In this document: positions 36,339 through 48,119 of the stretch, piece after piece
How the letters are laid out: each line of letters starts with the position of its first letter
How positions within the stretch are numbered: the first letter of the stretch is position 1
From: Fasciolopsis buskii
Taxonomy: Eukaryota; Platyhelminthes; Trematoda; Plagiorchiida; Fasciolidae
Direction: 5' to 3'
DNA length: 64,000 nucleotides
Assembly (NCBI GenBank): GCA_008360955.1
Contig: LUCM01010451.1
Coordinates: 19,370-83,369 of the forward strand
Notes under the pieces: generated by a model
The model's input: only the letters and a program-made list of their open reading frames with translations
Told to the model about the DNA's origin: nothing
Database searches by the model: none
Made by a program: the position numbers and the translations under genes

Positions 36339-38521
36339 CGACAACTCGCTGCTGCCCGGCCTGTTATTACACTTGACCAATTAAGACGTTATACGGTTTC
36401 ATGCCAATCCATGCCTCAAGTTCACGGTTATCTGTCCCCCCTTCCCCGTGTAGTGAGCCCTAGTTACTAGGACGCATGCACACTCCGATACGCATTACAG
36501 GATTGGAGGTTTTTCGCTGTCTAATACTGATAATCCTATTAGCCAGCAACGAAATAGCTTCCAATGTGATTTTCAATATATTGTCTTAATCTGATTGACG
36601 CATTTTATGCGCATTTATTGAGGACAGTGCAGAAAACACGTGATAGCTTGTTTTAATAAACATTTTTATTGCCGAAATTATCATTTTTATATTTCAGTAT
36701 GTATGCTGACTAAGCAACGGTCATTGGGCTTAACCGTGCGTAGCTTTCAAACTGTTACTCGTTCTCTCTTAATGTTATTGCAGACGTACTTTCGTCAAAG
36801 CTTTTGGCTGACGGAACAGCACCGGACACAAGATCGGATAACCGTACGTTAGCCTGTTGTACATGCTCGTCTAAAGAATTTGATCTCATTTTTCTGCAGA
36901 ACCTTTGACAGCACACTGTTACAACGTTTTGTAATGCATTACGACAAAATTGAATTAACTATTGAAAATATTCTGCTCTTTCTAAGTTTGGCTTCAAAAT
37001 AAGGTTTGGGGTACCACAATAATAACATATTAACTTGTCCCCGAATGTCTTAACTGCTTCTTTTACTGATCTAGGGGTGAAGAAAGTTAAACATTTCGAA
37101 GAGCTTGGGTTGAAATCATAGGTTTTCCCACTTTTCTGTGCTATGTGCTGCACGTCGCATGGGTAAAAGCACTAGCAATGACTCCGCTGCATGTTGGCTG
37201 ATATAATCCCCATTAAAGTTGACATTTTGCTGCTTGTTCAAAAGTGAGCCCCATGAAAAAGATCCAGCAGAAACTAAAAAATAAAATACTGGACGAATTC
37301 ATTTGGCGGATTGTGTCATAAATAACTGAATTTGAGTAATTTTAATGTTTAGAAACATACTTTGTTGTTCCGCAGAGACGGAAACCCGAAGCACTTTGCA
37401 CTGGATTTGTTTTCGCGAGTTATTTGATATCTTTTTCTTTTTCAGATAAGCATTTAATCTTGTTCGACAGTAATCTAAGGAAGTTACACGCAAACAGACT
37501 GCTTTCTTGTTCAGATGCTGCTCCCTGAATCGCAGTTGGGTTCCTGATTCTGAGACTTTACTGTTAAAAACAGCTATTAATATTCTCCATCCGTGTTTAG
37601 CTAAATATGGTTGTTTTCCGGCTGATTTAATTTCTCAGTTTCAGTTTTATTTCTCCGTTTATCCTTTCATCCTTGCATGTAGCTAGATCGATTTGCAAAC
37701 TGGATTCGTCTTGATAAACAGACCTTGTCAACTCACCCTTGGGGCATAGAATCTTCATCCGAAAACAGCGAACCAGAGTATTCGCGTGTGAATTAAAAAA
37801 TAGACTATTGATTAAAGCCTAGAACAAAGTAGAATACTGTGGAGGAGTGCAAAAACTTTTTGCGTCAAATGAATGATCTCTCCACGAACTGACTGACTGG
37901 ATAGCTGGCGAACTTTTAAATACAGCAGTAAAATACAATTTGTTTCATGGTGCAATTTATTATGAAACATTACATGTGGATTGCTTCGAAAATTCATACC
38001 AGATGAATTATCACATATGTTTATGTTCTGTCGTTCTCTGAACCGGTAAACTCATTTCTTTCGTATGGATGAGAAAAACTTAATCCGTCAAACCCGAAGG
38101 TCATGCTGTCCTTTTGTCTTTAATTATCATCACGCACGAAGACTTGGAGCACAAACCATCAGCTGGCTCTGCGTCAATGAATAAACACCAGATGGCCTCC
38201 TCAAGGACAACGCGAAACATAGAAGAAAGGGTTTCACGGGATATATCCACTTATTCGAGTGACGGATGTCGTGTGAAACTGAAGGTAGCACCAATTTTTG
38301 CAAATCCTTTTGAGTAATTGAGAAAACGAGCACTTGGGATTTTTATGAACTGAAAATAGACGATTAATGAACAAACTTGTATCCGCGTAAATCAGCTTTG
38401 TGAAGTCATCTGATGTCATCGGCCTTTCAATACTCGATAACTTTTCAGGTTATAATTCATGTGATCTGATCGCTCAAATGAACATTAAGAAACCATTGAA
38501 GCGCTGTACAGTTATTTCATT

Positions 38522-38690
38522 CTTGTTAAGAATCATCAGCAGTACGTATGCAGCCCGCGCCCGAACTGGGACGCAAACCCGGGACGAACGATTTTGGGTT
38601 GAGCGTCTTAGCCAATACACTACCGGGCAGGTTCTGAACGGGTTGTTGAACTTCACCACATGATGTTGCATCTATCCGTCACTGATGTGT
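38522..38690 (-). mobile_element. tRNA-derived SINE, copy 1
   Basis: The minus strand carries an A box-like TAGTGTATTGGC (38611-38622) and B box GGGTTTGCGTCCC (38568-38580). The whole block is shared with 59376-59545. The best part, ACTGGGACGCAAACCCGGGA followed by CGAACGATT, is nearly identical in both, and weaker similarity extends on both sides, including TTAAGAATCATCAGC on the left and TTCTGAACGG on the right. Two dispersed copies in the same orientation with an internal pol III promoter define a SINE. The left and right borders are approximate. Confidence 0.7.
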
Positions 38691-39812
38691 ACGGCCATGG
38701 ACCGCTATCGCAAGCAATCGGCCCCCTACTGATAGATGATTTCTCTACAGATAGCCTAAGTACGACGAAGACTTTGCCTAATGGCTCCATTGGTGCTGCT
38801 GCGGTCACTCGCAGGTGGGTACTGCAACACAGGAACTTTTCGAAGCAAAATTGACTGGTCCGCATCACATCAAAATCCACTGCATTAAGCTACAGGTTGG
38901 CCCATCGCTTGTATATATAATGCACATGTTTGCCATAATTCTAACTGAAATGACAGGTTCGGAAGCACGGAAGTGAAGCTGCACATCTAGCTTGTGATCA
39001 TAAATTTTGTGTCTCGCTTAATGCGGACGTAATTACAGCGACGTTGCTTTTTCTTCGTATGGCTCACGTATTCATACCGCCATTATATCTTTTGGTCAAC
39101 TCAACTGTTTTTGTGAACTAGTAGCCAGTTCCAGTGTAATTGCTTGGGTGAACAAAAGTGTGGAAGTTGATCAGTCTTGTAAGTACTTTGATGCACATCA
39201 TTTGGGGAAACATGATGGTCTCCGGAACTAAAAACAGTCCACGAATGACCCCAGTGACCGTTTTCAGTTTGTTTGTGTCGACCACAGAACTAACAATCTG
39301 TAATTTTGCTTCTGTCAGCTGTTTCCTCTAAAGAGCAAACTAACTCTGGCTTCAGACTGAAGTTTGATACCAATAGCTAGATACTGAAATATCAATTATG
39401 TTACGCATGAACAACACGAAAGAAATGCTCTCCGGAGTTGACAAATCTTAAATCTAGCAAGGAATTCGCCACGTTATTTAAAGTTTGACATACCCTGTTA
39501 AAGACCTACATAAACGTATTTGCTTCATTACTTCGGAAATGCGGTCCATTGCAAATATTCCAAATACCCTGACTGAGGCCTGATTATGGTCTGTGTAGGA
39601 AGAAGTTACACAGACTGTTCTACTGTCATCCCAATCTTCTTTCAAAAACAGCTAGGGGAGATAATTGTGGCCCACCGGGCAGTAGTCGTTCCACATTCCA
39701 AAATGCCATATGAATAGTTGTTTTCTTTTGTTCGATCTTTAGAAGATAAACGGTTTTTGTTTATAAACATAATTTCAGATGGTTTTAAATGTTGACAGCT
39801 CAGGTTATTCAG

Positions 39813-39893
39813 TTTCGAAGGCATTTGTGCGCTGAGCTTGAGTTACTCCTCTGCCAGGCTCTGTCAACATCTGAAACCAACGCAGTGTCAACG
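39813..39893 (+). CDS. Candidate small exon just before the last exon
   Basis: Acceptor ggttattcag and donor ACG|gtatcc bound an 81-base open stretch in phase 0 on both sides, which fits the phase 0 start of the final exon. It would encode FRRHLCAELELLLCQALSTS and ETNAVST. There is no family similarity to test it, and the donor is only fair. It could equally be intronic. Confidence 0.22.
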
Positions 39894-40211
39894 GTATCCA
39901 GGCAGGCGTTAAATCTTTGGCAATCTAAACCCGTAACTCAATTGTACAGTAACTCAAAATATGGGGATAATATCTTCGCAAGAATATGTTCCCAGTCTAC
40001 ATTAGTTCATTAGCAAGAATGTTTACTAGGATTGCAGAGAAGGTCAATTCCAAACAAATATCATTTACTCTAACAAACTGGCCATGGCCTCCCTCTCTTC
40101 TTTCCATCTTACACTTTTGGTTACTAATCTGGGGTAACTTTAAACAACTTAATTAATTTCAGTGCCAATTTAACCGCTTTATTTACTTTTTCTTTTATTC
40201 TTCCCCCTTAG
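39894..40211 (+). other. Intron before the last exon
   Basis: Ends in a pyrimidine-rich tract and acceptor cttcccccttag. The upstream border depends on whether 39813-39893 is an exon. Confidence 0.5.
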
Positions 40212-42137
40212 CATGGTATCCCCGGCAAAAGACTCAGTGAAATGACAGTAGATGATGTTTGTCATCTGATACGGAGCATTACAGTTTTATCGGTCAACCA
40301 GCGCAACAAGGGCAGACAGGAAAAAGGATCAGCCGTACCAAAGCATATTAGAGGATCAACCAGACTGGACGAATCTACCAGTTCTGCAGAATCAGATAGC
40401 CCAATCAACGATCCCGTACCTCCAGCTCCAATCAACGAAAGACGGAAACAATTAGACATCCCGAGCGTGTACGAGGATCGAGTTCGAAAACTTAAGATGT
40501 CAGGGGCAGTTCTCTCAATATGTCCGCTAAGTGATCTGCAAAAAGAGTTAAATATGTCTTTTGGTGATTGGCAATTGTTTTCTTCATTGGTCAACTATTT
40601 AAAGAATAAGGAATTAAATGGTCCGAATTTCAAAACCCCTGGGCCGTGTCATAGCTATGAAATGGGGCAAACCGAACAGTTGAGAAGATCCGATCCTCGC
40701 CTATCACGTGCGGCAGCTGATCAACCTAACAAATGGTCTCCAGACCAACAATTGATAAGTACTGTGAGTGATACATCTATAGCAATGACTGTGAAAAGTG
40801 TGCCGTTGACTCAGAGAAGTAGATCACCCCCGCAGCTTCAGCCAATCTTTGGTATCAAAAATACAAAATCTCTCACTTCTCTTCCGGTCGGTGCTCGAAC
40901 GGGACTGAGTTCCGGATATGCTGGATACAGGACTAAAATACAACAACCTGTTTTGTGTCCTCAGCATAGCCGGACAGCGCAGGCTATAGTAGCTAAAGAT
41001 CCAATGGCGATTTTGTGTCCCAGGCATCAAGAACAGGTGAAATCTTTCCTGAACGGATCACAGAGGGATTTGAAAAACACGGCTGATTTTACAAAGCTTT
41101 CACAAACTGGCTTCCAAATTAAAGAGTCATGGGATGCTGCGATTCCACATGGACTACCACGTAAACACACCTGTGCAGACCAAACAAGAGCGACAGCATT
41201 TGGGTATCCAATAACATTACACAGAAGTCCTCCAACTGTTTCATCCCTAGCACTGAGACAAGCTCAGTTCCGATGCGAAAAGTCGAATACGTTACCCGAT
41301 TATTTCCGCGAAAATCCTCCACCAGGTTCAGCCAAATCCTTCCATCCACATTACTGCGCCATGCATCAAAAGGCAAAACCTCCGAATTGGCAGCATGCCT
41401 CGGAGCCTACATGGACAAACTCGGGAAATTTAAGAGATAATAATTTGGTATTCGATCGCGGGTTATCAGAAAACTGTGCTTCAAAATACCGTGCAGCTGA
41501 AGAGAAGACAGTGAGCAACCATGCGGCAGTACGGGGACAGGCTAACGGGCCAGATAAAATGCATCTCACTTCAGTGGAATGCAGTGCGAAGGAAATTCAA
41601 GTGTTTGACTTTGGCACACCAGTTCGAGAACGTTTATCTCCTTTAGACCACATGCCATCTGCCTCAGCGCAAGTAGCTCGAGGTGATTTTTGCCTTCCAA
41701 AAGACTCCGAATCAACATCTATTGCTGGGGAATTAGTTGAAGAAGTGGCTGATTTTAGCCCAGCTGTTGTGCAACAAGAAAGTTCGAACTCACACGAACA
41801 AGACAACAAAGAAGAAGAGAAATTGGAAAGCTCTGATCATCCGTCATCGCATTCATGTGACTGTAACTACTGGTATTCACTGGAAGCTGCTGCAGTTGCA
41901 GCTGCGGTAGCAGCAGCGGTTGATACGGGAACCAGTATCAGTTCACTGAAACGTGTACCGGACCACAGAATATTCCCTTGCGTAAATACTTATCCGGGAA
42001 TGAGTATGGAACAAGATCCCTCAGTTTCAGACAGCCTGAGTACCACTCGAAGCCATCTCGATGTCAGCTCTGGAAGTAGCTCTGAGAGAAGTTCATCCGA
42101 AGCCAGTTTAAATGACCCTCCGCATAAACTGGGGTAA
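40212..42137 (+). CDS. KIDINS220: KIDINS220-like last exon: split SAM-like domain and disordered C-terminal tail
   Basis: After acceptor cttcccccttag the frame opens in phase 0 with HGIPGKRLSEMTVDDVCHLI. It stays open for 641 codons to TAA at 42135-42137. MTVDDVCHLIRSI matches the family's LNVDAVCEKLKQI, and MSGAVLSICPLSDLQKELNM plus SFGDWQLFSSLV matches [20 protein letters not shown] plus NFGDWHLFRSTV. This is the SAM-like domain of KIDINS220. It is split by about 50 extra Ser/Asp/Pro-rich residues (40302-40466). The tail is polar and low in complexity, with an Ala run near 41888, a Glu-rich stretch, Ser runs at the end, and three CxxH motifs (residues 239, 259 and 372 counted from the ATG at 40242). 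It ends PPHKLG, not a PDZ ligand. A possible donor (CTGGG|gtaaat) overlaps the stop, so a further exon cannot be excluded. Confidence 0.88.
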   Translation, partial: HGIPGKRLSEMTVDDVCHLIRSITVLSVNQRNKGRQEKGSAVPKHIRGSTRLDESTSSAESDSPINDPVPPAPINERRKQLDIPSVYEDRVRKLKMSGAVLSICPLSDLQKELNMSFGDWQLFSSLVNYLKNKELNGPNFKTPGPCHSYEMGQTEQLRRSDPRLSRAAADQPNKWSPDQQLISTVSDTSIAMTVKSVPLTQRSRSPPQLQPIFGIKNTKSLTSLPVGARTGLSSGYAGYRTKIQQPVLCPQHSRTAQAIVAKDPMAILCPRHQEQVKSFLNGSQRDLKNTADFTKLSQTGFQIKESWDAAIPHGLPRKHTCADQTRATAFGYPITLHRSPPTVSSLALRQAQFRCEKSNTLPDYFRENPPPGSAKSFHPHYCAMHQKAKPPNWQHASEPTWTNSGNLRDNNLVFDRGLSENCASKYRAAEEKTVSNHAAVRGQANGPDKMHLTSVECSAKEIQVFDFGTPVRERLSPLDHMPSASAQVARGDFCLPKDSESTSIAGELVEEVADFSPAVVQQESSNSHEQDNKEEEKLESSDHPSSHSCDCNYWYSLEAAAVAAAVAAAVDTGTSISSLKRVPDHRIFPCVNTYPGMSMEQDPSVSDSLSTTRSHLDVSSGSSSERSSSEASLNDPPHKLG

Positions 42138-45100
42138 ATGAGTATGATACTTTCCACCTGTTAGTATGCTCGGGTAGGCATAACATTTCTGTTTGTACTT
42201 GGATTTGTTTACTCCAGAAGCCTATGTAAGTCAACCTGAAATGGCTGCTGGCGGACAATGAGAACTTATAACAATATAAAATTCACCACAAATTCAATCA
42301 AAGACAAAATCCTAATGGGTCAACGAAACACAATGGAATAAATGACTTTTACCTGAAGTTTTTAGTGTGTGATAAACTTGTTTTTCTCTTTGAAGCTTGT
42401 ATTTAATTGTTCTAAAAGCATTCTTATTGATGTATATATGAAGCAAACGCAAGCAATTTCTCAAAGGAGCTGGCCAGTTGCAGTGTAAAGCAATTTTAGT
42501 AAATTTTTAGCCTTTTTCCTTACATCAACCTATGCTTGTAGCACTTCGCTGTGCGTAATTCCCTTCAGTTTTTCCCACCTTTATAATGTCCGGCAAATTA
42601 TTGTCCTTACTTATTTTCTCTGCCTCTGCTCACGCAGCGATTCCCATCTGCCCTTCGCTTCGTCCCCAGTATCTGGACTGATTTACTCTTTATCTTGTTT
42701 GGTCTCTGGTTTCGAGTCCTACTCGCAATTCTGCATTGTGTTTGAGACATTAGCAACTCTACTGCTGGGTTTGTGAAACTAATCTGAATTAAAATCTGTT
42801 TAGACTGTAGATGTAGTATGATGTTCAAGCTGTTCATGCGGTTACCAAAGTTGTTCCCAATCAGACGTTACTGTAATTTGTCACAAGAATCGGAACCATC
42901 TCCACTCGTTCCGCAACCGATAATGTTATCATCATCTTCAGAATGAGTGGGAAACTTCTACCATTCTTCTATCCTTTGTGAAACGTGATTTTTGTCATGA
43001 ATGGGAATCATTCGAACTCGAAATATAACAGCTTTATATAAATTTTTACCACTGGGAGAACTTTTCCCTCATGACTTTAGTTTTAGTTCCATTTGACTAC
43101 TGTTGTCAGGCCCTAAATTTCCGGTATGCAAAAATGCGTCGTAGAGGCTAAGTTTTCTGAAAAAATACTACTGAATATCTGTTTAACTTACTTATTTCAG
43201 TGTAATCCGCTATATTTCTTGCAGATGATTCATTAGTCCAAAGACCCACAAAATTCGAACGCTAATCCTTCATGTATCATGTTCAGCAATCTCAGGATCA
43301 CTTGATCTCACTAAAAGCAACAGCGATACTTTGTCTAAGTCGGTGGTTTCCCATCCCGAATCTGTTAGACTGTCCATACCCCTTCTCGTCTGGTGTCGCT
43401 GCTTGAAACTGAGGTTAAGCCAACGCTCCGCCTTCTTGTTTTCTCTATTAGAAAATGGCAGAACAGGCAGTCACGGCTACTGGATGGCTGTAAACTAGGA
43501 AAGTAACAAAACGTGGAAGAAGTCGAAAACCTCACACGCGAACTCCACAAGGTTAGCCCCGTCAAAACCGTTGGCTGGAGCGATCGCTGCAAAATGTGTA
43601 ATTTACAAATGATTTATTAGCCCAAAGATGCACTGAATAACCAATATCCGTGAGGTCGCTTTTCAATTAAATTTTACTGCTCATCATATTGTTAACTGCA
43701 AGATAACGGAGGTTGTTTCCCGATAGCCTTTAAGTCCTCACGAATGAAAACAACAAACCGCCATTTAAAATGTCGAGAGAAAACTCCGGTCGGTTAAGAG
43801 GTCAAGCGCCTTTTATGCAGTTGCAAAATTGTTAACTGAACATGCCAATTGCGGTAGCAAAAGCCGCACTAGGAAGCGTGGATAAAAGGTGCGATGACGT
43901 CCGAATTCAGGCCTCCTGCAAATAAGACCAAGTGGATATCATTAAGCGAAAAATGCTGGCTACTTCGTCGGTGAAAAACACGCTCTCCACTGGCCAAATA
44001 TGAAATCTCACCGGATAGTAGCTGGAAGCTCCTAGTTGGTAGATCTCTCGCTGATATGGGATATGGTGCATTAGGCGCTCCGAAGAGATCAGTAGAAGGC
44101 ATTATTTGAGAAAACGGATTCAGTGCAGTTAAGCAAGTGAGTGAGAATACGACCGAGTCAGCTAGCAGCTATGTCACACTGTCATTGTCCTACCCATGCT
44201 AAAACACTTGCAATAAAAACAAAAACCAGCAAACCCGATATTTTGTAGCTTCTCCTAAATAAAATTTGTTTTGTTTTGTTAACCGTCGAATTCCGGCTAT
44301 TTTATCAAACATGGTGGACATGTGCACTGTAGCTTTGGTTGTAATGAATCACACAGTCTAATACGTTTAAGAGTTTATTTCGAATTAGTGCAAGAAGGAA
44401 TCAGTCCTGTCATTTGAAACCAATTTTTTTCGGGGGAGGGTGTTCATGGGATATATCTATTCTTCTGTCGCGCCCTCAGCACAGTAACTTAAGCACTCAC
44501 GAAATCTAGATGAATCCCTAGTATGTTTGTTTGCCTATCTACCAGAATCTTGGTTATCAAAAAAGCATCCAACAGAACTGCCATCATTATTTCAAATGTG
44601 AAACTGAGTTCCTCAACAGCGTAAACTATTCGAAACTTATGGCTGACAATCTATGCAACAAAACGAAATATCTGTCGTCGCGTTTCTCACTCGTAGTCAA
44701 AGATTAGTGCGACCGCCAAGCTCAACTTGTCACGCTTTACAGCCATTTGTTTACTTGAGTAATGGTCGTTTCTTTTTCTCTGGCGAATCATTGCAGGGAC
44801 TTGGTTTGGGCATATCCTTCCTTCCTTTTTATTTCGTGTCCACGCACTGGTAATCGGATATAAACGAGCAGTCGTCCTTTGGAAATTGCAGTGTGTTATT
44901 ATCTCTAGAACAAATTTTACATTTGATTGAGTTGTTGAACGAATGTGACCAGAGGTTTACAGTACGCATGCAAAGACGACCAAAGTACGGATATGTGGAC
45001 TGCGTTCAGACATTCTGTGACGTTTTGCACAGCGTACTTTTTGCAGTATAAACGCCTAGTTAATGAGTAAACTGCATACTTTCTGTCTGCACCTTTCTGC

Positions 45101-48100
45101 AAGATTCTCGGCTACGTTACAGGTGTTTGAATTTACACCGTGAATTCCGATTGTTTTTTACGTGTTAGACAGTGGAACACCGGTAACCGACGCCAGCTAT
45201 TTTTTCCAACTCTTGATAGACAATTTCTGGCCCAAGTATTTATCAATAATAGTGAATGAGGCGTCGGATTTTACAAACACTCAAAAAATTTCACGGATTT
45301 TGCTCTCTTTGAGCTAGTAGATGCATTTATTGAGCTTTACGTATTTTGGATCTAGTGGTACGGATAATGCAATCCGAAAACTCCTGAATGGCGTTTGAAC
45401 TGTTTTGTTCAAATAGATTATTCGAAACTCCGAACTAAGACGACAGAATGCATACAAATTTTGAGTCACTGAGTCGTCGAAAGTATTTCCATCTGCCTAC
45501 GGGAATGATGAACATTCACCCTAAAATGTTGTCATGGTCTCAATGAAAAGCAATGAGGTCATGGGTTACACATAATCTACACGAGCGACAAAACTGTGAC
45601 CCCAAGCAACTCGTGTGATGTCGTACACAACTCAATAAACAGAAAAAAGGACTATTCCTTTGGTAGTTAAAAGACTCACTATCTCCCTCCCACTGTAATG
45701 GCCTCCTTCAGGTGGACCAGTATTCACCTTAATACTGTCTAAGTTTTCGTTGGTCAAATTTACTGGCTACAGCCTGGTCACAAAGGCTACAGAACGCACA
45801 TACGCCACTGCAGTGGAGTGATGCAGAATACGTTATGCAAGCCAATGATTTTGACTTTCTAATACCAATTTGTGACGTGGAAACAATACTTTCCATTTAC
45901 TTCACTTCACTGTGTTATCGATGCCATAGTTTAGAATCGCACACATGGCTTCACATCCAGCAGCGGGGAAATTTTGTATTCATTTCGTCTGACATCAACA
46001 ATTACAGAGTTATCAATAGAAAAGCGTGATTTATTGGCTGAATTTGTTCGTGGTTATCGTGATATAGAAGCTATCTGAATTAAACCAAAATTACAAAAGA
46101 TTTCATATAGTTTCTCGCTGGATTGTCCGAAGTGCGAAATTTTTTAGTACTTCTGTCACCCAAAGAAGTAGTAACTAATACTTGGGGTAAGTTGACGAAT
46201 CATGTAATTTGACATGAAATCATGGCGCTAGGCCTTTAAGGACCATTTCATCACGGATATTAGTCGTTAGGCTGCTCAATTCTGTGCACATCTCATCATG
46301 GAAATCATTTTCCCGGTCATTTGTATTTAACCTAGAAAACGGAAACAAATCTGCAAATTTTTATCACGCCGCTTCCATTAAGTAGACCAACTAACAGTGG
46401 ACGCACTTGGTTTAGTTCTATAATAATAGTAGTGATTAATCACTCAGTGAAGGTAATTAATTTGCTGAATTTGTTCAAACCTACCAGTGCAAATCTGTTC
46501 TCGTAAAGCTGATCGGACTCGGTAAAACTATGTGAGTCAGTAGAAGAATGCTTGGTAGGGACGTATGTGGCCATTATTGGAGCTCAGCTATCTAGTTTTC
46601 GTGAAGAATGTGTCCACGCCTAAGTGCTCACAGATGCGGGTTGCTAGCCCCATATGAACTCATTCTTCTTAATCTGCAAAAAGGCCAACAAAGTATGTAG
46701 GCGATTTATTTGCTCGTCTTTTCATATTTTAAGACGGTTCGCACAAGCGGTAAATTCACAATGTGATAAAATCCGGTGGAATCTGTTTTCCAGTTTTTCA
46801 CGATACCACATTTCGTATAATGCTAATAATGAAGACATTCATCGGTTAACTATTTCGAACAAACATATTGGATAAATATGATGTCGCTCCGAATAAGGCT
46901 CAATGCTAACCTTAAGATTTCCTTGGCAAACCAACATAGAGTTATACTGTTCTTCCGCTGCAACCAAAGCCGGTATGGAGGATGATGAAAGCAGCTTAGT
47001 AATTGCTACTCCGATGAAAGAAATCAAATGATTTGTATCTGCTGACGATTGAACCGCTAGCTATCTGCCACAAACTTATGTAGAATGAGCTTACAAAAGA
47101 CCAATTTTCACATCTGGGGATTTGTAAAACATTCCAATCAAACTTATATTGTACGCCCGACAGGAACGTGAATTGCTTTGGCGGTGCACCTTTTTTATTC
47201 TGGAGAGAACATGGTAAATTAATTGTACGTGTAACAGCCAGCCACTCTGATGAATTCAGGTAACTAGCCAGCACATAAGGGTAACAGTCTGGGCCAGTCT
47301 TCTCACACCTCGGCCGTAAGCGGTACTTAGTCTGGACAGTAAACCAGGGAGCCACGGGGTTCATTTGTCGTGCGATAGGGTCTAAGCGCAATCCAATTTC
47401 ACTTAAGTTGACGTGTGTCTATGCATATTCTCCCAATGCTTTAGTCCGTCAGTGTTTCCGCTGGATCTATCTGTGTACGACATATGAGTCAACCGAAATG
47501 ATTCCCGCGTAAGGCCGGTCGAGCGATAATGCTCCGTCGGGGATGACAGCGCCTAACCCAAGCAGCCTAATGTGTTTTGGCCGCCTTCTGTTAGACTTCA
47601 AATTTCAGTGGGCACATCCCATCCGTCAGATTTACATCGTTCCTGTTTATCAGGAAATTTACAGTGATAAAAAACGTTCAATGGGTGTCTTGTGCTAATC
47701 GTGATCAACGAGGACTGCAAACCGGAGTAAGCCAAACAAATGTTTTAAAATATGCGTGAACGCGGGATATTTTATGCGCACATTGTCTTACTGGTTTATC
47801 GGATAACAAAATTACCAAAAAGTTTACTTTCATTCCATTAAGCCAAACGTTCGCCTAGATTTCCAGTTTTAATCCACGCTGCTGCCGCATAAAATTATCT
47901 AACGGAATAGGTAGGGCTTTGTGTGATTACAAGTAATCAGGAGTGTCACAGTGGCAGAACTTGAAGCAACGTACGCAACGACACTCACTCAAGTTTCTGA
48001 TCTAAGCAGCTGAACAACTATCCAATTCGCAGTTTCATCAGAACTTCAAAGGATCATAGTCACGAGGCCTGATTAAAATACCCCATTCCTTGAAATTTGC

Positions 48101-48119
48101 CATTGAGCACTTTGAGGAA
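42138..48119. other. 3' untranslated and intergenic sequence, no gene recognised
   Basis: After the 3' untranslated region I see only short, overlapping open frames on both strands. The longest, 131 codons on the minus strand at 46996-47391, has no family resemblance. No repeat with a second copy in the window was found here. Confidence 0.55.
42337..42342 (+). terminator. Polyadenylation signal AATAAA
   Basis: A canonical AATAAA lies 200 bases after the TAA of the last exon. It is the first perfect match downstream, so it is a sensible 3' end for the KIDINS220-like transcript. Confidence 0.5.

Larger units (their letters stand above)
33388..39812 (+). other. Intronic region with repeats and possible small exons
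   Basis: About 6.4 kb. It contains a tRNA-like piece at 36276-36338 and a tRNA-derived SINE at 38522-38690. Two strong acceptors, tatatttcag at 36697 and ttattgcag at 36783, precede short open stretches ending at donor gtacgt (36844). Either could be a small exon, but neither matches the family. Confidence 0.45.

Noticed and set aside
38553..38632. Functional tRNA gene
   Set aside because: Only the A and B boxes are kept. Acceptor and anticodon stems do not pair, and a second dispersed copy shows that it is a repeat.
38715..38814. Candidate exon with an excellent donor (CGCAG|gtgggt)
   Set aside because: It starts phase 1 and ends phase 2, which does not fit the phase 0 start of the following exons. 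It also directly adjoins the SINE at 38522-38690 and may be part of that repeat.
46996..47391. Minus-strand 131-codon open frame
   Set aside because: No recognised motif, no splice or start context, and composition no different from surrounding sequence.
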